The notes under the pieces: generated by a model
What the model was told of the DNA's origin: nothing
What the model saw: only the letters and a program-made list of their open reading frames with translations
The model's database searches: none
Origin: Deltaproteobacteria bacterium
Lineage (GTDB): Bacteria; Desulfobacterota; Binatia; UBA12015
Length of the DNA: 42,638 nucleotides
Direction of reading: 5' to 3'
NCBI GenBank assembly: GCA_016874715.1
Contig: VGTK01000027.1
Span: 1-42,638 of the forward strand
Position numbers and translations under genes: made by a program
In this document: piece after piece, positions 28,524 to 37,913 of the stretch
Numbering within the stretch: position 1 is the first letter of the stretch
Layout: every line of letters starts with the position of its first letter

Positions 28524-30074
28524 CTGCAGCTGCGCGCACCTCTGCCCGCGGCACGACGGCTCCATCGTCGGTCGCTGGCCGCGCTCTTGCTCGGACTGCT
28601 GTTTCTTTGCGGTCCCGGGCAGGCGCACTCGATAGACGAAACTCCTGCGAATTTTCGTACACTCCACCCGGAGAGTTCGAAGAACGCGCAGCTTTTCGGC
28701 GGTGGCAGTGGAACGCGGACGTTCCGGCGTTCTGCTAACGGCGAGCTCAGTGCAGAGCCCGTAAAACGGCCCGACATGACGCTGCGCGACCCGGCCAGCG
28801 AGCGCATGCAGCACATCGCGCTGGTGAAGCCCCTGAGCGACGTTTCTCAGGTCGAGACCTTCCCCATCGCCAGCGACGGACTGCGCATCTATCGCGGCCC
28901 GGAGTTCATCGAGCGCCACGTCACCGTGCGGCCGGGCGACACCTTCGCGGGCCTGCTGCAGCTCTACGACGTGGACCGGAGCGAGGCGCTGGTGTGGCAC
29001 GCCGGCACCCGCTCGACGTTCGATCTCGGGAAGCTTCGCCCCGGCCGGTCCTTGACGGTGTTCTTCGAGCGCGAGAGCGGCCGCGTCGCGGCGCTCGAGT
29101 ACCGCATCGATCCGATGAGCGTCGTGGTCGCGGAGCGCGGAGTCAATCGAGAGATTCGCTCGCGCGTCGCGCGCATCCCTTCGGCGACCGAGTTCCGCGT
29201 CATCGCGGGGACGCTCGAGACCAACATGGCGGCCGACTGCGCCGGGGCCGGCATCCCGGCGCGCATCACCGCCGAGCTCGCCGACATCTACGGCTGGGTC
29301 GTCGACTTCGCCACCATGAAGCGTGGCGACAGCTTCCGCGTGGTCTACGAGGTCGCGATCGGCGAGGACGGCAACGTCGTGCAGACGGGACGAATCCTCG
29401 CGGCGGCGATCGAGACCGGCGGCGAGCGCCACACCGCGGTGCTGCAGACGACTCCCGACGGCGCGCAGGGCTACTACGATCTCGACGGGCGGCCACTGGA
29501 TCGCGGCATCCTGCGTTCCCCCCTCGAGTACACGCGCGTCACGTCGGACTTCTCGAAGTCCCGCCTGCACCCGATCCTCGCGCGCCACCGCGCGCACCAG
29601 GGCGTCGATCTCGCAGCACCGCACGGAACGCCTGTGCGCGCGATTGCTGACGGCGTGGTGGCGTTCGCGGGTTGGTACGGTCAGATGGGCCGCGCCGTGC
29701 GCATCCAGCACGGGCACTCGAGCTACGAGTCCGTGTACGGACACTTCTCGCGCATCGCGACCTCGGTCGAGGCCGGGCGCCGCGTCCGCAAGGGCGAGAT
29801 CATCGGCTACGTCGGCCGCACGGGCCTCGCGACCGGTCCGCATCTGCACCTCGAGCTGATCATCGGCGGTGAACACGTCGACCCGATGGACCTGCTGACG
29901 CCGGGGCGGCGCCCGAAGAAGGGCGGCATCGCCCCCGAGACGGTCCGGATCGACACGCCGCAGCTGCTGCTGGTGAGCGCGCTGCAGTCGGTCGACGGCG
30001 ACGGCCCCGTGCGGCTCTCGCGCCTCAGCGTCCCGGCCGGCTTCGGCGCGAATCCGCGCCGGCAGTTCCAGTAG
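28524..30074 (+). CDS. M23-family (MepM-like) peptidoglycan endopeptidase, apparently CTG start
   Basis: About 516 residues if begun at CTG 28524. GGGGAGG lies 8 nt ahead, and the product then has a proper signal peptide: a basic n-region (LRAPLPAARRLHRRS), a Leu/Ala core and GQAHS. The frame closes upstream at 28506, and it has no ATG, GTG or TTG before TTG 28587, which would remove the basic n-region. An OapA/LysM-like domain (VTVRPGDTFAGLLQLYDVDRSEALVW) and a middle Csd3-like domain precede the M23 catalytic domain, with Zn ligands H358 and D362 (HQGVD) and H442 (HLH at 440-442). These enzymes cut peptide crosslinks to allow wall growth. Gene call is firm; the start is inference. Confidence 0.92.
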   Translation: MQLRAPLPAARRLHRRSLAALLLGLLFLCGPGQAHSIDETPANFRTLHPESSKNAQLFGGGSGTRTFRRSANGELSAEPVKRPDMTLRDPASERMQHIALVKPLSDVSQVETFPIASDGLRIYRGPEFIERHVTVRPGDTFAGLLQLYDVDRSEALVWHAGTRSTFDLGKLRPGRSLTVFFERESGRVAALEYRIDPMSVVVAERGVNREIRSRVARIPSATEFRVIAGTLETNMAADCAGAGIPARITAELADIYGWVVDFATMKRGDSFRVVYEVAIGEDGNVVQTGRILAAAIETGGERHTAVLQTTPDGAQGYYDLDGRPLDRGILRSPLEYTRVTSDFSKSRLHPILARHRAHQGVDLAAPHGTPVRAIADGVVAFAGWYGQMGRAVRIQHGHSSYESVYGHFSRIATSVEAGRRVRKGEIIGYVGRTGLATGPHLHLELIIGGEHVDPMDLLTPGRRPKKGGIAPETVRIDTPQLLLVSALQSVDGDGPVRLSRLSVPAGFGANPRRQFQ

Positions 30075-30185
30075 CCGACGCGCAACCGCGGCTTGGCGCG
30101 ACCATCCGGTCGCTCCCCGCACGCCGCCAGCGGCGATGGCGCCCCGCCGTTTCGTTCCGCGTGGCGGGCGAAGCCGCCGCCGCCG

Positions 30186-31412
30186 TCAGCCGAGCTCGTG
30201 CAACGCGAGCCCGGTGAGCACCTTCGGGTGAAAGTACGTGGACTTCTGCGGCATGGTCAGCGCGGCGCGCGAGATCACCAGCACGTCGGACACGCGCGGC
30301 GGCGGCAGCAGGACGGCGAGGTCCGCGTCGCCATCGGTGACCGCGTCGAGGGCCTCACGGTCGTCGTGCGTGTACGTGAATCGGTCGGCCGGGATGCCGG
30401 GCAGCACCGCCTCGTGCAGAAACGAGACCTCGAGCGCGCGCAGCTCCGGGGCGAGATTGCCCAGCGGGGTGTCGCCGGTCGCCTCGACGAGCCACGCCTG
30501 GTCGTGACCGCGCCGCACGAAGCCGACGCGCAGCTCGCCGCTCCCGGACGGGTGCGCGAGCTTCTCGAGGAGCGCCGTGCCGTTCGGCAGCTCGGTCACG
30601 CGGCAGGTCGCACGCAGGCGCGCGAGCAGCTCCTCGTGCGCGGGGGCGCCCTTCAGCAGGCGGTGCGTCGGCAGGACGACGAGGCCCGGATCGCGCGTGG
30701 AGCACAGGTAGCAGAGCACGAAGTCGTAGGCGTGCGGCTTGCCCTTGTCGGTCTCGACGGCGCGACGCTCGTCGCGGTAGGCGAGCGAGATCTCGTAGCG
30801 ATGGTGGCCGTCGGCGATGAAGACCTGCTCGCTCGCGACGCGAGCCACGAGGCGCTCGACCACCGCCGCGTCGGTGATGCGCCACATGCGGTGCGTGATG
30901 CCGGCGCGGTCGGTGAACTCGGCGAACGGATCGCGCCCCTCGACCAGCGTGGCGAGCTCGAGCGGGGCGTCCACGAGGCCGAAGATCGGGCTCAGGTTCG
31001 TGCGGCAGGCGCGAATCAGGTTCAGACGGTCCGCCTTCGGGCCGGCGAGCGTGCGCTCGTGCGGCAGGACGATGTTCGCCGAGAACGGCTGCAGCTCGAG
31101 CGCCGACAGCAGGCCCCAGCGCTCGTTGCTGCGGCCCTGCACGTCGAAGCGCTGCGCGTAGACGAAGAACGCGGGCTCGCCGTCGGTCGTGAGCCAGCCG
31201 CGCTTCTTGAAGTCCGCGAGGAGGGCCGCCGCGACGCGGTACGGTTCGTCGCCCTTCGGCAGGATCAGGTGCACGGCGTTGGCGGGGCTCTGCGCGCCGA
31301 GGCGTTCGCGCTCGCGCGCGTCGATGACGTCGTAGGGCGGCGCCACGAGCTCGCGCAGCGGGCCGGCGGCATCGGTGTAGCGCAAGGCGCGGAAGGGGCG
31401 GATCAGAGCCAC
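30186..31412 (-). CDS. DUF1015 family protein
   Basis: 408 residues, GTG start with GGAG 6 nt ahead. DUF1015 landmarks: IRPFRALRYT at the N-terminus, LVAPPYDVIDARERERL, NAVHLILPKG, FFVYAQRF, and the strongly conserved FIADGHHRYEISLAYRD. The end has MPQKSTYFHPKVLTGLALHEL. This cytoplasmic family is widespread and of unknown biochemical role. It lies 110 nt downstream of purD on the same strand, so it may be part of that transcript. Confidence 0.9.
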   Translation of the reverse strand: MALIRPFRALRYTDAAGPLRELVAPPYDVIDARERERLGAQSPANAVHLILPKGDEPYRVAAALLADFKKRGWLTTDGEPAFFVYAQRFDVQGRSNERWGLLSALELQPFSANIVLPHERTLAGPKADRLNLIRACRTNLSPIFGLVDAPLELATLVEGRDPFAEFTDRAGITHRMWRITDAAVVERLVARVASEQVFIADGHHRYEISLAYRDERRAVETDKGKPHAYDFVLCYLCSTRDPGLVVLPTHRLLKGAPAHEELLARLRATCRVTELPNGTALLEKLAHPSGSGELRVGFVRRGHDQAWLVEATGDTPLGNLAPELRALEVSFLHEAVLPGIPADRFTYTHDDREALDAVTDGDADLAVLLPPPRVSDVLVISRAALTMPQKSTYFHPKVLTGLALHELG

Positions 31413-31522
31413 GTCGTTCTCCAGATGTTTGGGGCTGCCGAGCGCCGCAGGGTGCGCGGCTCAGGGTTCGGACCGGTGTAACAACGCCGCGCGCGATGCG
31501 AAACGCGCAGGGCGTCCGCGGA

Positions 31523-32812
31523 TCAACCTCTCGTTCGCCCGACCGCGTGCCGGCCGATGTCCTTCCGGTACTGCATGCCGGGGAAGCGGATCCGCCCGAC
31601 CGCCTGATAGGCGCGTTCGCGCGCGCCGGCGAGCGTCGCGCCGAGCGCCGTGACGCCCAGGACGCGCCCGCCGTCGGTCACGATCGCGTCGCCCGCGCGT
31701 TTCGTGCCGGCCTGAAAGACGATGCAGTCGTCGATCCGGTCGGCGTCCGCGAGGCCCTCGATCGTCCCACCCTTCTCGACGGTGCCGGGGTAACCGGGTG
31801 CCGCGATCACGACGCACGCCGCGGCACGCGGATCCCACTCGAGCGTGACGCGGTCGAGCGTTCCGTCGATCACGGCTTCGCACACGTCGACGAGGTCGCT
31901 CTGCAGGCGCACCATCAGCGGCTGGCACTCGGGGTCGCCGAAGCGGCAGTTGAACTCGAGCACGCTCGGCACGCCGCCGTCGATCATCAGGCCCGCGTAG
32001 AGGATGCCCTTGTAGACGATGCCGCGCCCGCGCAGCACGGCGACGACCTTCTGCAGGTCCGCGACCACGCGGCGCTCGACGTCGGCGGTCACGACCGGCG
32101 CGGGCGAGATGGCACCCATGCCGCCGGTGTTGGGCCCCTTGTCGTCGTCGAAGATGCGCTTGTGGTCCTGCGACGACGCGAGCGGCACGACGGTGATGCC
32201 GTCGGTGAGCGCGAGGAACGACGCTTCCTCGCCGCGCAGCACGTCCTCGATGACGACCAGGCTGCCCGCCGAGCCGAACACGCGCGCGTCCATCATCTCG
32301 TCGATCGCCGCGTGCGCCTCGTCGAGCGTCGCGCAGACGTAGACGCCCTTGCCGGCGGCGAGGCCGTCGGCCTTCACGACGATCGGCGCGCCGTTCGCAT
32401 CGAGGTACGCGTGCGCCGCGGCGGCGTCGGTGAACTGCGCGTAGCGCGCGGTCGTGACGCCGGCCTCGGCGAGCAGCTCCTTGGTGAACGCCTTGCTGCC
32501 CTCGAGCTGCGCGCCTTCCTTCGTCGGGCCGAACGCGCGGATGCCGCGTGCCGCGAGCTCGTCCACGAGGCCGAGCGTCAAGGGCAGCTCCGGGCCGACG
32601 ACCACCAGCCCGACCTTCTTCTGCTCCGCGAACGCGACCAGGCCTGCGACGTCGTCGGCCGTGATCGGCACGATCTCCGCGAGAGCGGCGATGCCGCCGT
32701 TGCCCGGCGCGCAGTAGAGGCGGTTCACGCGCGGCGACTGGCGGAGCTTCCACGCGAGCGCGTGCTCGCGTCCGCCGCCGCCGACCAGCAGGACGTCCAT
32801 GTCGCGGGCCAT
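31523..32812 (-). CDS. purD: Phosphoribosylamine-glycine ligase
   Basis: 429 residues from the ATG at 32812, 11 nt after the purH stop with AGGGG in between; an in-frame ATG at 32800 is also possible. It makes GAR from phosphoribosylamine, glycine and ATP. N-terminal DVLLVGGGGREHALAWKL, ATP-grasp domain with GSKAFTKELLAEAGV, IVVKADGLAAGKGV, the metal/ATP segment LEFNCRFGDPECQPLM, and the usual C-terminal half. A short basic tail (RHAVGRTRG) ends it. It is co-transcribed with purH and probably alr. Confidence 0.97.
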   Translation of the reverse strand: MARDMDVLLVGGGGREHALAWKLRQSPRVNRLYCAPGNGGIAALAEIVPITADDVAGLVAFAEQKKVGLVVVGPELPLTLGLVDELAARGIRAFGPTKEGAQLEGSKAFTKELLAEAGVTTARYAQFTDAAAAHAYLDANGAPIVVKADGLAAGKGVYVCATLDEAHAAIDEMMDARVFGSAGSLVVIEDVLRGEEASFLALTDGITVVPLASSQDHKRIFDDDKGPNTGGMGAISPAPVVTADVERRVVADLQKVVAVLRGRGIVYKGILYAGLMIDGGVPSVLEFNCRFGDPECQPLMVRLQSDLVDVCEAVIDGTLDRVTLEWDPRAAACVVIAAPGYPGTVEKGGTIEGLADADRIDDCIVFQAGTKRAGDAIVTDGGRVLGVTALGATLAGARERAYQAVGRIRFPGMQYRKDIGRHAVGRTRG

Positions 32813-32823
32813 CGCGGATCCCC

Positions 32824-34407
32824 TCAGTGCCGGAAGTGGCGCACGCCGGTCAGCACCATCGTCGCGCCGCGCTCGTCCGCGACCTTGACGGCGTCCTCGT
32901 CCCGCACGCTGCCGCCCGGCTGCACGATGGCCGTCGCCCCTGCGTTCAGGGCGTGCTCGACGCCGTCGGGGAAGGGGAAGAACGCGTCGCTCGCGAGCGC
33001 CGAGCCGGCGAGCGGGATGCCCTGCGCCGCGGCCTTGGCGATCGCGAGCTTCACCGCGTCGACGCGCGAGGTCTGGCCGCCGCCGACGCCGAGCGTCCGG
33101 TCGGGGCCGGCGAACACGATCGCGTTCGACTTGACGTGCTTGACGACGCGCCAGCCGAAGTCGAGCGCCGACAGCTCGTCGGCCGTGGGCGCGCGCTTCG
33201 TCGCCGGCTTCGCCGCGCGGACGTCCTCCAGCGCGGCGTCGGCGTCCTGCACGAGCACGCCGCCGACGACCTTCCGCAGCTCGACCTCGCCCTTCGGCAT
33301 GCGGCCCTGGTGCCAGCGCATCAGGCGGCGGTTCTTCTTCTTGCGCAGCAGCTCGAGGGCGTCGGGCGTGAAGTCGGGTGCGATCAGCACCTCGGAGAAG
33401 ATCTCGTCCACGGCCTGCGCCAGCGCCAGGTCCCAGGTGTGCGACGCGATCAGGATGCCGCCGAAGGGCGACTCGGGGTCGGTCGCGAACGCCTTCTGGT
33501 ACGCGTCGAGCACGCTCGACCCCGCACCGACGCCGCACGGCGTGTTGTGCTTGAGGATCGCCAGCACCGCCCGCGGGTCGCCCGCGAAATCCATCATCAG
33601 GCGCAGCGCCGCATCGATGTCGACGATGTTGTTGTAGGAGAGCTCCTTGCCGTGCAGCTGCTCGAAGACGTCGAGGAAGTTGCCGTACAGCGCCGCGTGC
33701 TGGTGCGGGTTCTCGCCGTAGCGCAGGTGCGCGGCGCGCGTCAGCGGCAGGTGCAGCGTCTCGCCGAAGGGCTCTTCCGCGGTCTTCGCGAGGTTGCCCA
33801 GGTAGTCGGCGATCATGCCGTCGTAGGCGGCGGTGGTGCGGTAGACCTTCTTCGCCAGGCGCTGGCGCGTCGCGAAGGTCGTGGCGCCGCCCTGCTGCTT
33901 CATCTCGTCGAGCACGACCGCGTAGTCCGCCGGGTCGACCAGGACCGTGACCGCCGCGTGGTTCTTCGCCGCCGAGCGCAGCATCGACGGTCCGCCGATG
34001 TCGATGTTCTCGATCGCCTCGTCGAGCGTGCAGCCCCGCGCCGTGACCCGCGCGAAGGGGTAGAGGTTGACGCACACCAGGTCGATGTTGCCGATGCCGT
34101 GCTGCTGCATCGCGCCGACGTGCTCGTCGAGGTCGCGCCGGCCGAGGAGCCCGCCGTGGATCTTCGGGTGCAGCGTCTTGACGCGGCCGTCGAGCATCTC
34201 GGGGAAGCCGGTGTAGTCCGCCACCTCGATCACGGCGAGGCCCGCGTCGCGGATCGCCTTCGCGGTGCCGCCCGTGGACAGCAGCTCGACGCCGTGCGCG
34301 GCGAGACCGCGCGCGAGATCGACGAGGCCCGCCTTGTCGCTGACGGAGAGCAGGGCACGCTTGATCGGTGCGTCGGTCGGACGAATCTCCCCCCTGGTCG
34401 CGCTCAT
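32824..34407 (-). CDS. purH: Bifunctional AICAR formyltransferase / IMP cyclohydrolase
   Basis: 527 residues, ATG with AGGA upstream. The N-terminal MGS-like cyclohydrolase domain (about 1-190) has ALLSVSDKAGLVDLA, ELLSTGGTAKAIRDAG, GRVKTLHPKIHGG and NIDIGGPSMLRSAAKNH. The C-terminal transformylase domain has LRYGENPHQHAALYG, ELSYNNIVDIDAAL, the catalytic Lys-His in LKHNTPCGVG, and AFFPFPDGVE near the end. It performs the last two steps of IMP synthesis. It lies 25 nt after alr. Confidence 0.98.
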   Translation of the reverse strand: MSATRGEIRPTDAPIKRALLSVSDKAGLVDLARGLAAHGVELLSTGGTAKAIRDAGLAVIEVADYTGFPEMLDGRVKTLHPKIHGGLLGRRDLDEHVGAMQQHGIGNIDLVCVNLYPFARVTARGCTLDEAIENIDIGGPSMLRSAAKNHAAVTVLVDPADYAVVLDEMKQQGGATTFATRQRLAKKVYRTTAAYDGMIADYLGNLAKTAEEPFGETLHLPLTRAAHLRYGENPHQHAALYGNFLDVFEQLHGKELSYNNIVDIDAALRLMMDFAGDPRAVLAILKHNTPCGVGAGSSVLDAYQKAFATDPESPFGGILIASHTWDLALAQAVDEIFSEVLIAPDFTPDALELLRKKKNRRLMRWHQGRMPKGEVELRKVVGGVLVQDADAALEDVRAAKPATKRAPTADELSALDFGWRVVKHVKSNAIVFAGPDRTLGVGGGQTSRVDAVKLAIAKAAAQGIPLAGSALASDAFFPFPDGVEHALNAGATAIVQPGGSVRDEDAVKVADERGATMVLTGVRHFRH

Positions 34408-34432
34408 GGATCCTTCCTCGCTCCTCGTTCGT

Positions 34433-35578
34433 TCAGTCGTCGTCGTAGATGCGGGGCGTGCGTGGGCTCACGCACGTCAAGAGCTCGTAGCCGATCGTTC
34501 CGGCACGCGCACCGAGCTCCATGACGTCGAGGTGCTGCGTGCCGTCGGAGCCCCAGAGGGTCACGACGTCGCCCTCGGCGGCGCCCGGGACGTCGGTGAC
34601 GTCGACCGTCACGTGGTCCATCGAGATCGTGCCCGCGACGGGCGCGCGGTGTCCGCGAATCAGAACGTCCGCCCGGTTCGACAGTGCGCGCGGGTAGCCG
34701 ATCGCGTAGCCGACCGGCAGCACCGCGAGCCGTGTCGGCCGCGTCGCGGCGTACGTGTGTCCGTAGCCGACGCGGTCGCCGGCCGGAATGGTCTTCAGCT
34801 GCAGGACGCGCGTCTGCAGGTGCATCACCGGCCGCAGGTCGAGCCGTCCGGCGAGCTGCGGCGACGGCGCACCGCCATACAGCGCGATGCCCGGCCGCAC
34901 CATGTCGTAGCGTGCCGCCGGCCACGCGACGGCGCCGGCGCTGTTCGCGAGGTGGCGGACGCCCGGTGCGACGCCGAGCGACGAGAGCGCGCGCAGCGCG
35001 CTCTCGAACGCTTCGATCTGTGCGGGCACGCTCGCGTGTCCGGGCTGGTCGGCGCACGCGAGGTGCGACATCGTGCCGGCGATGCGGAACGGCCCCGCGC
35101 GCAGCACGTCGGCCAGCGCCGACAGGTCGCCCGCGAGCGCGCCGATGCGGTGCATGCCGGTGTCGACCTTGACGTGCACGTCGAGCGGGGCCGCGGGGTC
35201 GAGGGCGTCGGCGAGCGCGCGCGCCGCGGCGGCACTCCACACCGTCACCGCGAGCCGCAGCCGGACCGCCTCGCGCACACGGTCGGGGCGGACGCTGCCG
35301 AAGACCAGGATCGGCACGTCGATGCCGGCGTGCCGCAGCTCCGCGGCCTCGTCGACCGACGCGACCGCGAGGTGCTCGATGCCTTCGGCGGCGAGGGCGC
35401 GCGCCACGGGGATGGCGCCGTGGCCGTAGGCGTCGGCCTTCACGACGCCGCACACCGCGACGCCGGGACCGATCGCGCGGCGGATCGCGGCGAGGTTGTG
35501 GCGCAGCGCCGCGAGGTCGATGCGGCACACCGCGCGGCTTCCGCCGGCGTCGGGGTGCGCGTCCGGTGCACGGGTCAC
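34433..35578 (-). CDS. alr: Alanine racemase
   Basis: About 381 residues from GTG 35578; GTG 35593 would add five. It makes D-alanine for peptidoglycan with pyridoxal phosphate. PLP-Lys K47 in VVKADAYGHG, phosphate-binding region with HLANSAGAVAW and DMVRPGIALYGG, catalytic Tyr Y272 in RVGYGHTYAA, and C-terminal beta domain GTISMDHVTVDVTD. Neither GTG has a strong ribosome site. It heads an alr-purH-purD run on the minus strand and is divergent from thiS. Confidence 0.96.
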   Translation of the reverse strand: MTRAPDAHPDAGGSRAVCRIDLAALRHNLAAIRRAIGPGVAVCGVVKADAYGHGAIPVARALAAEGIEHLAVASVDEAAELRHAGIDVPILVFGSVRPDRVREAVRLRLAVTVWSAAAARALADALDPAAPLDVHVKVDTGMHRIGALAGDLSALADVLRAGPFRIAGTMSHLACADQPGHASVPAQIEAFESALRALSSLGVAPGVRHLANSAGAVAWPAARYDMVRPGIALYGGAPSPQLAGRLDLRPVMHLQTRVLQLKTIPAGDRVGYGHTYAATRPTRLAVLPVGYAIGYPRALSNRADVLIRGHRAPVAGTISMDHVTVDVTDVPGAAEGDVVTLWGSDGTQHLDVMELGARAGTIGYELLTCVSPRTPRIYDDD

Positions 35579-35666
35579 GACGGTGGCTACCACCCGGCCC
35601 GGCGCGGCGTAAAGACGTCCGGTCCGGTGTGCAGGCACCGCGCGCCCGCCGCGCCGCCGGTCGCGG

Positions 35667-35695
35667 TTGTAAACACCCGAGCGCGCCACTATCGT
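35667..35695 (+). promoter_or_regulatory. Candidate thiS promoter (leaderless)
   Basis: TTGTAA (35667-35672), 17-bp spacer, TATCGT (35690-35695). Initiation would fall at about 35702, immediately before the thiS GTG at 35703. No thiamin (TPP) riboswitch could fit in so short a leader, and none was recognised. Confidence 0.4.
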
Positions 35696-35702
35696 CCGCC
35701 GA

Positions 35703-35903
35703 GTGGAGATCCGGCTGAACGGCGAGCCGCGTGACGTCGGCGACGGCATCTCCATCACCGACCTGCTGAACGAGCTCGGCCTCGGGGAGCGCAGGGTCGC
35801 CGTCGAGCGCAACCGCGACATCGTGCCGCGCACCGAGTACGGGACCACGCGGCTCGCGGCCGGCGACGAGCTCGAGGTCGTGCAGTTCGTCGGCGGCGGC
35901 TGA
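35703..35903 (+). CDS. thiS: Sulfur carrier protein ThiS
   Basis: 66 residues from GTG: the beta-grasp (ubiquitin-like) fold begins [11 protein letters not shown], has [17 protein letters not shown], and ends VVQFVGGG with the Gly-Gly tail that is thiocarboxylated. It donates sulfur to thiazole synthase, encoded next after 64 nt. There is no Shine-Dalgarno before the GTG. Confidence 0.95.
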   Translation: MEIRLNGEPRDVGDGISITDLLNELGLGERRVAVERNRDIVPRTEYGTTRLAAGDELEVVQFVGGG

Positions 35904-35967
35904 CCCGGCCGTCCACCTCCCGTAACGCGACAGCGCAACCGGCCGCCCGCGCGGCCCGGACAAAATC

Positions 35968-36741
35968 ATGGAAGACACGTTTTCTCTCGGCGAGCGGACC
36001 TTCCGCTCGCGTCTCATCGTCGGCACGGGGAAGTACAAGGACTTCGCCGAGACCCGCCGCGCCATCGACGCGAGCGGCGCCGAGATGGTCACCGTCGCGG
36101 TGCGGCGCGTGAACATCACGGACCCGGGCAAGGAGAACCTGCTCGACCACGTGCCGCCCGAGAAGTTCGTCATCCTGCCGAACACCGCCGGATGCTACAC
36201 GGCCGAGGAGGCGATCCGCACGGCGCGTCTCGCGCGCGAGGCCGGGGTCGGCAACCTCGTCAAGATCGAGGTCATCGGCGACGAGAAGACGCTCTTCCCC
36301 GACGTCGCCGCGACCGTCGAGGCGTCGCGCGTGCTGGTGAAGGAGGGCTTCGTCGTCCTGCCCTATGTCACCGACGACCCGGTCACCTGCAAGAAGCTCG
36401 AGGATCTCGGGTGCGCCGCCGTGATGCCGCTCGCAGCACCGATCGGCTCGGGGCTCGGCATCCGCAACCCGTACAACCTGAAGATCATCATCGAGCAGAG
36501 CCGCGTGCCGGTGATCGTCGACGCGGGCGTCGGCTGCGCGTCGGACGCGGCGCGCGCGCTCGAGCTCGGCTGCGACGCGGTGCTGATGAACACCGCGATC
36601 GCCGGTGCGACCGATCCCGTCATGATGGCCGAGGCGATGCGCCTCGCCGTCGACGCGGGCCGCAAGTCGTTCCTCGCGGGCCGCATCGCCCGCAAGCTCT
36701 ATGCGACGGCGTCGAGCCCGATCGAGGGCATGCTCGACTGA
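35968..36741 (+). CDS. thiG: Thiazole synthase ThiG
   Basis: 257 residues. A TIM-barrel enzyme that builds the thiazole of thiamin from deoxyxylulose phosphate, dehydroglycine and ThiS-thiocarboxylate. Schiff-base Lys K99 in [10 protein letters not shown]; other hallmarks are [39 protein letters not shown] and [11 protein letters not shown]. ThiH or ThiO, ThiF and ThiC are not in the window. One nt separates it from thiE. Confidence 0.97.
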   Translation: MEDTFSLGERTFRSRLIVGTGKYKDFAETRRAIDASGAEMVTVAVRRVNITDPGKENLLDHVPPEKFVILPNTAGCYTAEEAIRTARLAREAGVGNLVKIEVIGDEKTLFPDVAATVEASRVLVKEGFVVLPYVTDDPVTCKKLEDLGCAAVMPLAAPIGSGLGIRNPYNLKIIIEQSRVPVIVDAGVGCASDAARALELGCDAVLMNTAIAGATDPVMMAEAMRLAVDAGRKSFLAGRIARKLYATASSPIEGMLD

Positions 36742-36742
36742 C

Positions 36743-37396
36743 GTGCGCGCGCTGCCGTTCGATCCACCGCTCTACCTGATCACCGACCGTCGCCGCTTCG
36801 CCGACCCGGCGCCGGGCGCGACGTTCGGTGCGGACGAGTGGCGCGCGCTCGACGCCGCGATCGCGGCCGGTCCGGGCGCCGTGCAGCTGCGCGAGAAGGA
36901 CCTCGGCGGACGGACGCTGTGCGCGCGCGCAGAGCGTCTCGCGGAGCGCTGCCGGGCTTCCGGCGTCAAGCTGCTGGTGAACGAGCGCGCCGACATCGCT
37001 CTCGCGGCGGGCGCCGACGGCGTGCACCTGCCCGAGTCCGGGCTGCCGGTCGCGGCGGCACGCGCGCTCGTCGGGCCGGGGCGGCTCGTCGGCTGCTCGG
37101 TGCACGCCGCGGATCTCCTGGCCGCGCGCGCCGACGCGGACTTCGTGCTCTTCGGCCCGGTGTACGACACGCCCGCGAAGCGTGCCTTCGGCGCCCCGCA
37201 GGGGCTCGAGCGCCTGGCGGCGGTCGCGCGGGCCAGCACGGTGCCGGTGCTCGCCGTCGGCGGGATCACTCCCGGACGCGTGCCCGACGTCCTGCGGGCC
37301 GGGGCCGCAGGGGTCGCGGTGATCGGCGCGATCCTCGACCCGGCCGATCCAGGCGCGGCGGTCGCGGCGTTTCGCGAGGCGCTCGTCCGGGCCTGA
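36743..37396 (+). CDS. thiE: Thiamine-phosphate synthase
   Basis: 217 residues from GTG 36743, one nt after the thiG stop. It joins hydroxymethylpyrimidine diphosphate and thiazole phosphate. Motifs PLYLITDRR at the N-terminus, GAVQLREKDL, KLLVNERADIALAAGADGVHLPESGLP, VGCSVHAADL, DFVLFGPVYDTPAK and AVGGITPGRVPDVLRAGAAGVAVIGAI are all ThiE/TenI-type. DGVHLPESGLP and FGPVYDTPAK could also fit TenI relatives, but the adjacency to thiS-thiG supports ThiE. Confidence 0.92.
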   Translation: MRALPFDPPLYLITDRRRFADPAPGATFGADEWRALDAAIAAGPGAVQLREKDLGGRTLCARAERLAERCRASGVKLLVNERADIALAAGADGVHLPESGLPVAAARALVGPGRLVGCSVHAADLLAARADADFVLFGPVYDTPAKRAFGAPQGLERLAAVARASTVPVLAVGGITPGRVPDVLRAGAAGVAVIGAILDPADPGAAVAAFREALVRA

Positions 37397-37423
37397 TCCG
37401 CACGACACGCAACGCTTGCGAAC

Positions 37424-37452
37424 TTTACCGCGCTGCACGTGGCTGGTACTCT
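37424..37452 (+). promoter_or_regulatory. Candidate promoter of the dksA-like gene
   Basis: TTTACC (37424-37429), 17-bp spacer, TACTCT (37447-37452). The predicted transcript starts near 37459, close to a five-codon ATG...TGA frame (37459-37473) that may be chance. Confidence 0.35.
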
Positions 37453-37494
37453 TCGGCGATGCCCGACGCATGAGCCGTGGGCCGCTCGTTCATC

Positions 37495-37860
37495 ATGACG
37501 CCAGCAGACCTGCAGTTCTTCCGTGACCTCCTCATCTCCCGCCGGGCCGAGCTCGTCGACGAGGCAGGCCGCACGGCGCACGGCATGGGCGACGAGGTCG
37601 CGGAGGGCTACCCCGACCCGACCGACCGCGGCAGCCTCGAGGGCGACAGGAACCTCACGCTGCGCATCCGCGACCGCGAGCGGAAGCTGATCTCGAAGAT
37701 CGACGAGGCGCTGGCGCGCATCGCCGACGGGACCTTCGGCCTGTGCGAGGAGTGCGACGAGCCGATCGCGGTCGAGCGCCTGAAGGCGCGCCCCGTGACG
37801 ACGCTGTGCATCGAGTGCAAGGCCGCGCAGGAAGAGCGCGAGCGGATGAGCGCGCGCTGA
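37495..37860 (+). CDS. dksA: DksA/TraR-family zinc-finger protein
   Basis: 121 residues from ATG 37495; GTG 37477 would add six. The N-terminal coiled coil with an acidic tip (DPTDRGSLEGD at 41-51) and a C-terminal zinc finger with C84, C87, C105 and C108 (CEEC...CIEC) are the DksA pattern. It is shorter than E. coli DksA (151), as in many deltaproteobacterial homologues. It binds the RNA polymerase secondary channel and works with ppGpp on rRNA and stress promoters. No strong ribosome site at either start. Confidence 0.9.
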   Translation: MTPADLQFFRDLLISRRAELVDEAGRTAHGMGDEVAEGYPDPTDRGSLEGDRNLTLRIRDRERKLISKIDEALARIADGTFGLCEECDEPIAVERLKARPVTTLCIECKAAQEERERMSAR

Positions 37861-37913
37861 GCGCGCGCCTCCGGGGCTGTCGGCCGGACCAGCTCGTTGC
37901 CGCCGAGCGACCC

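Noticed and set aside
37459..37473. Five-codon frame (MPDA) ahead of dksA as a leader peptide
   Set aside because: No ribosome site and no repeat of regulatory codons; probably chance.
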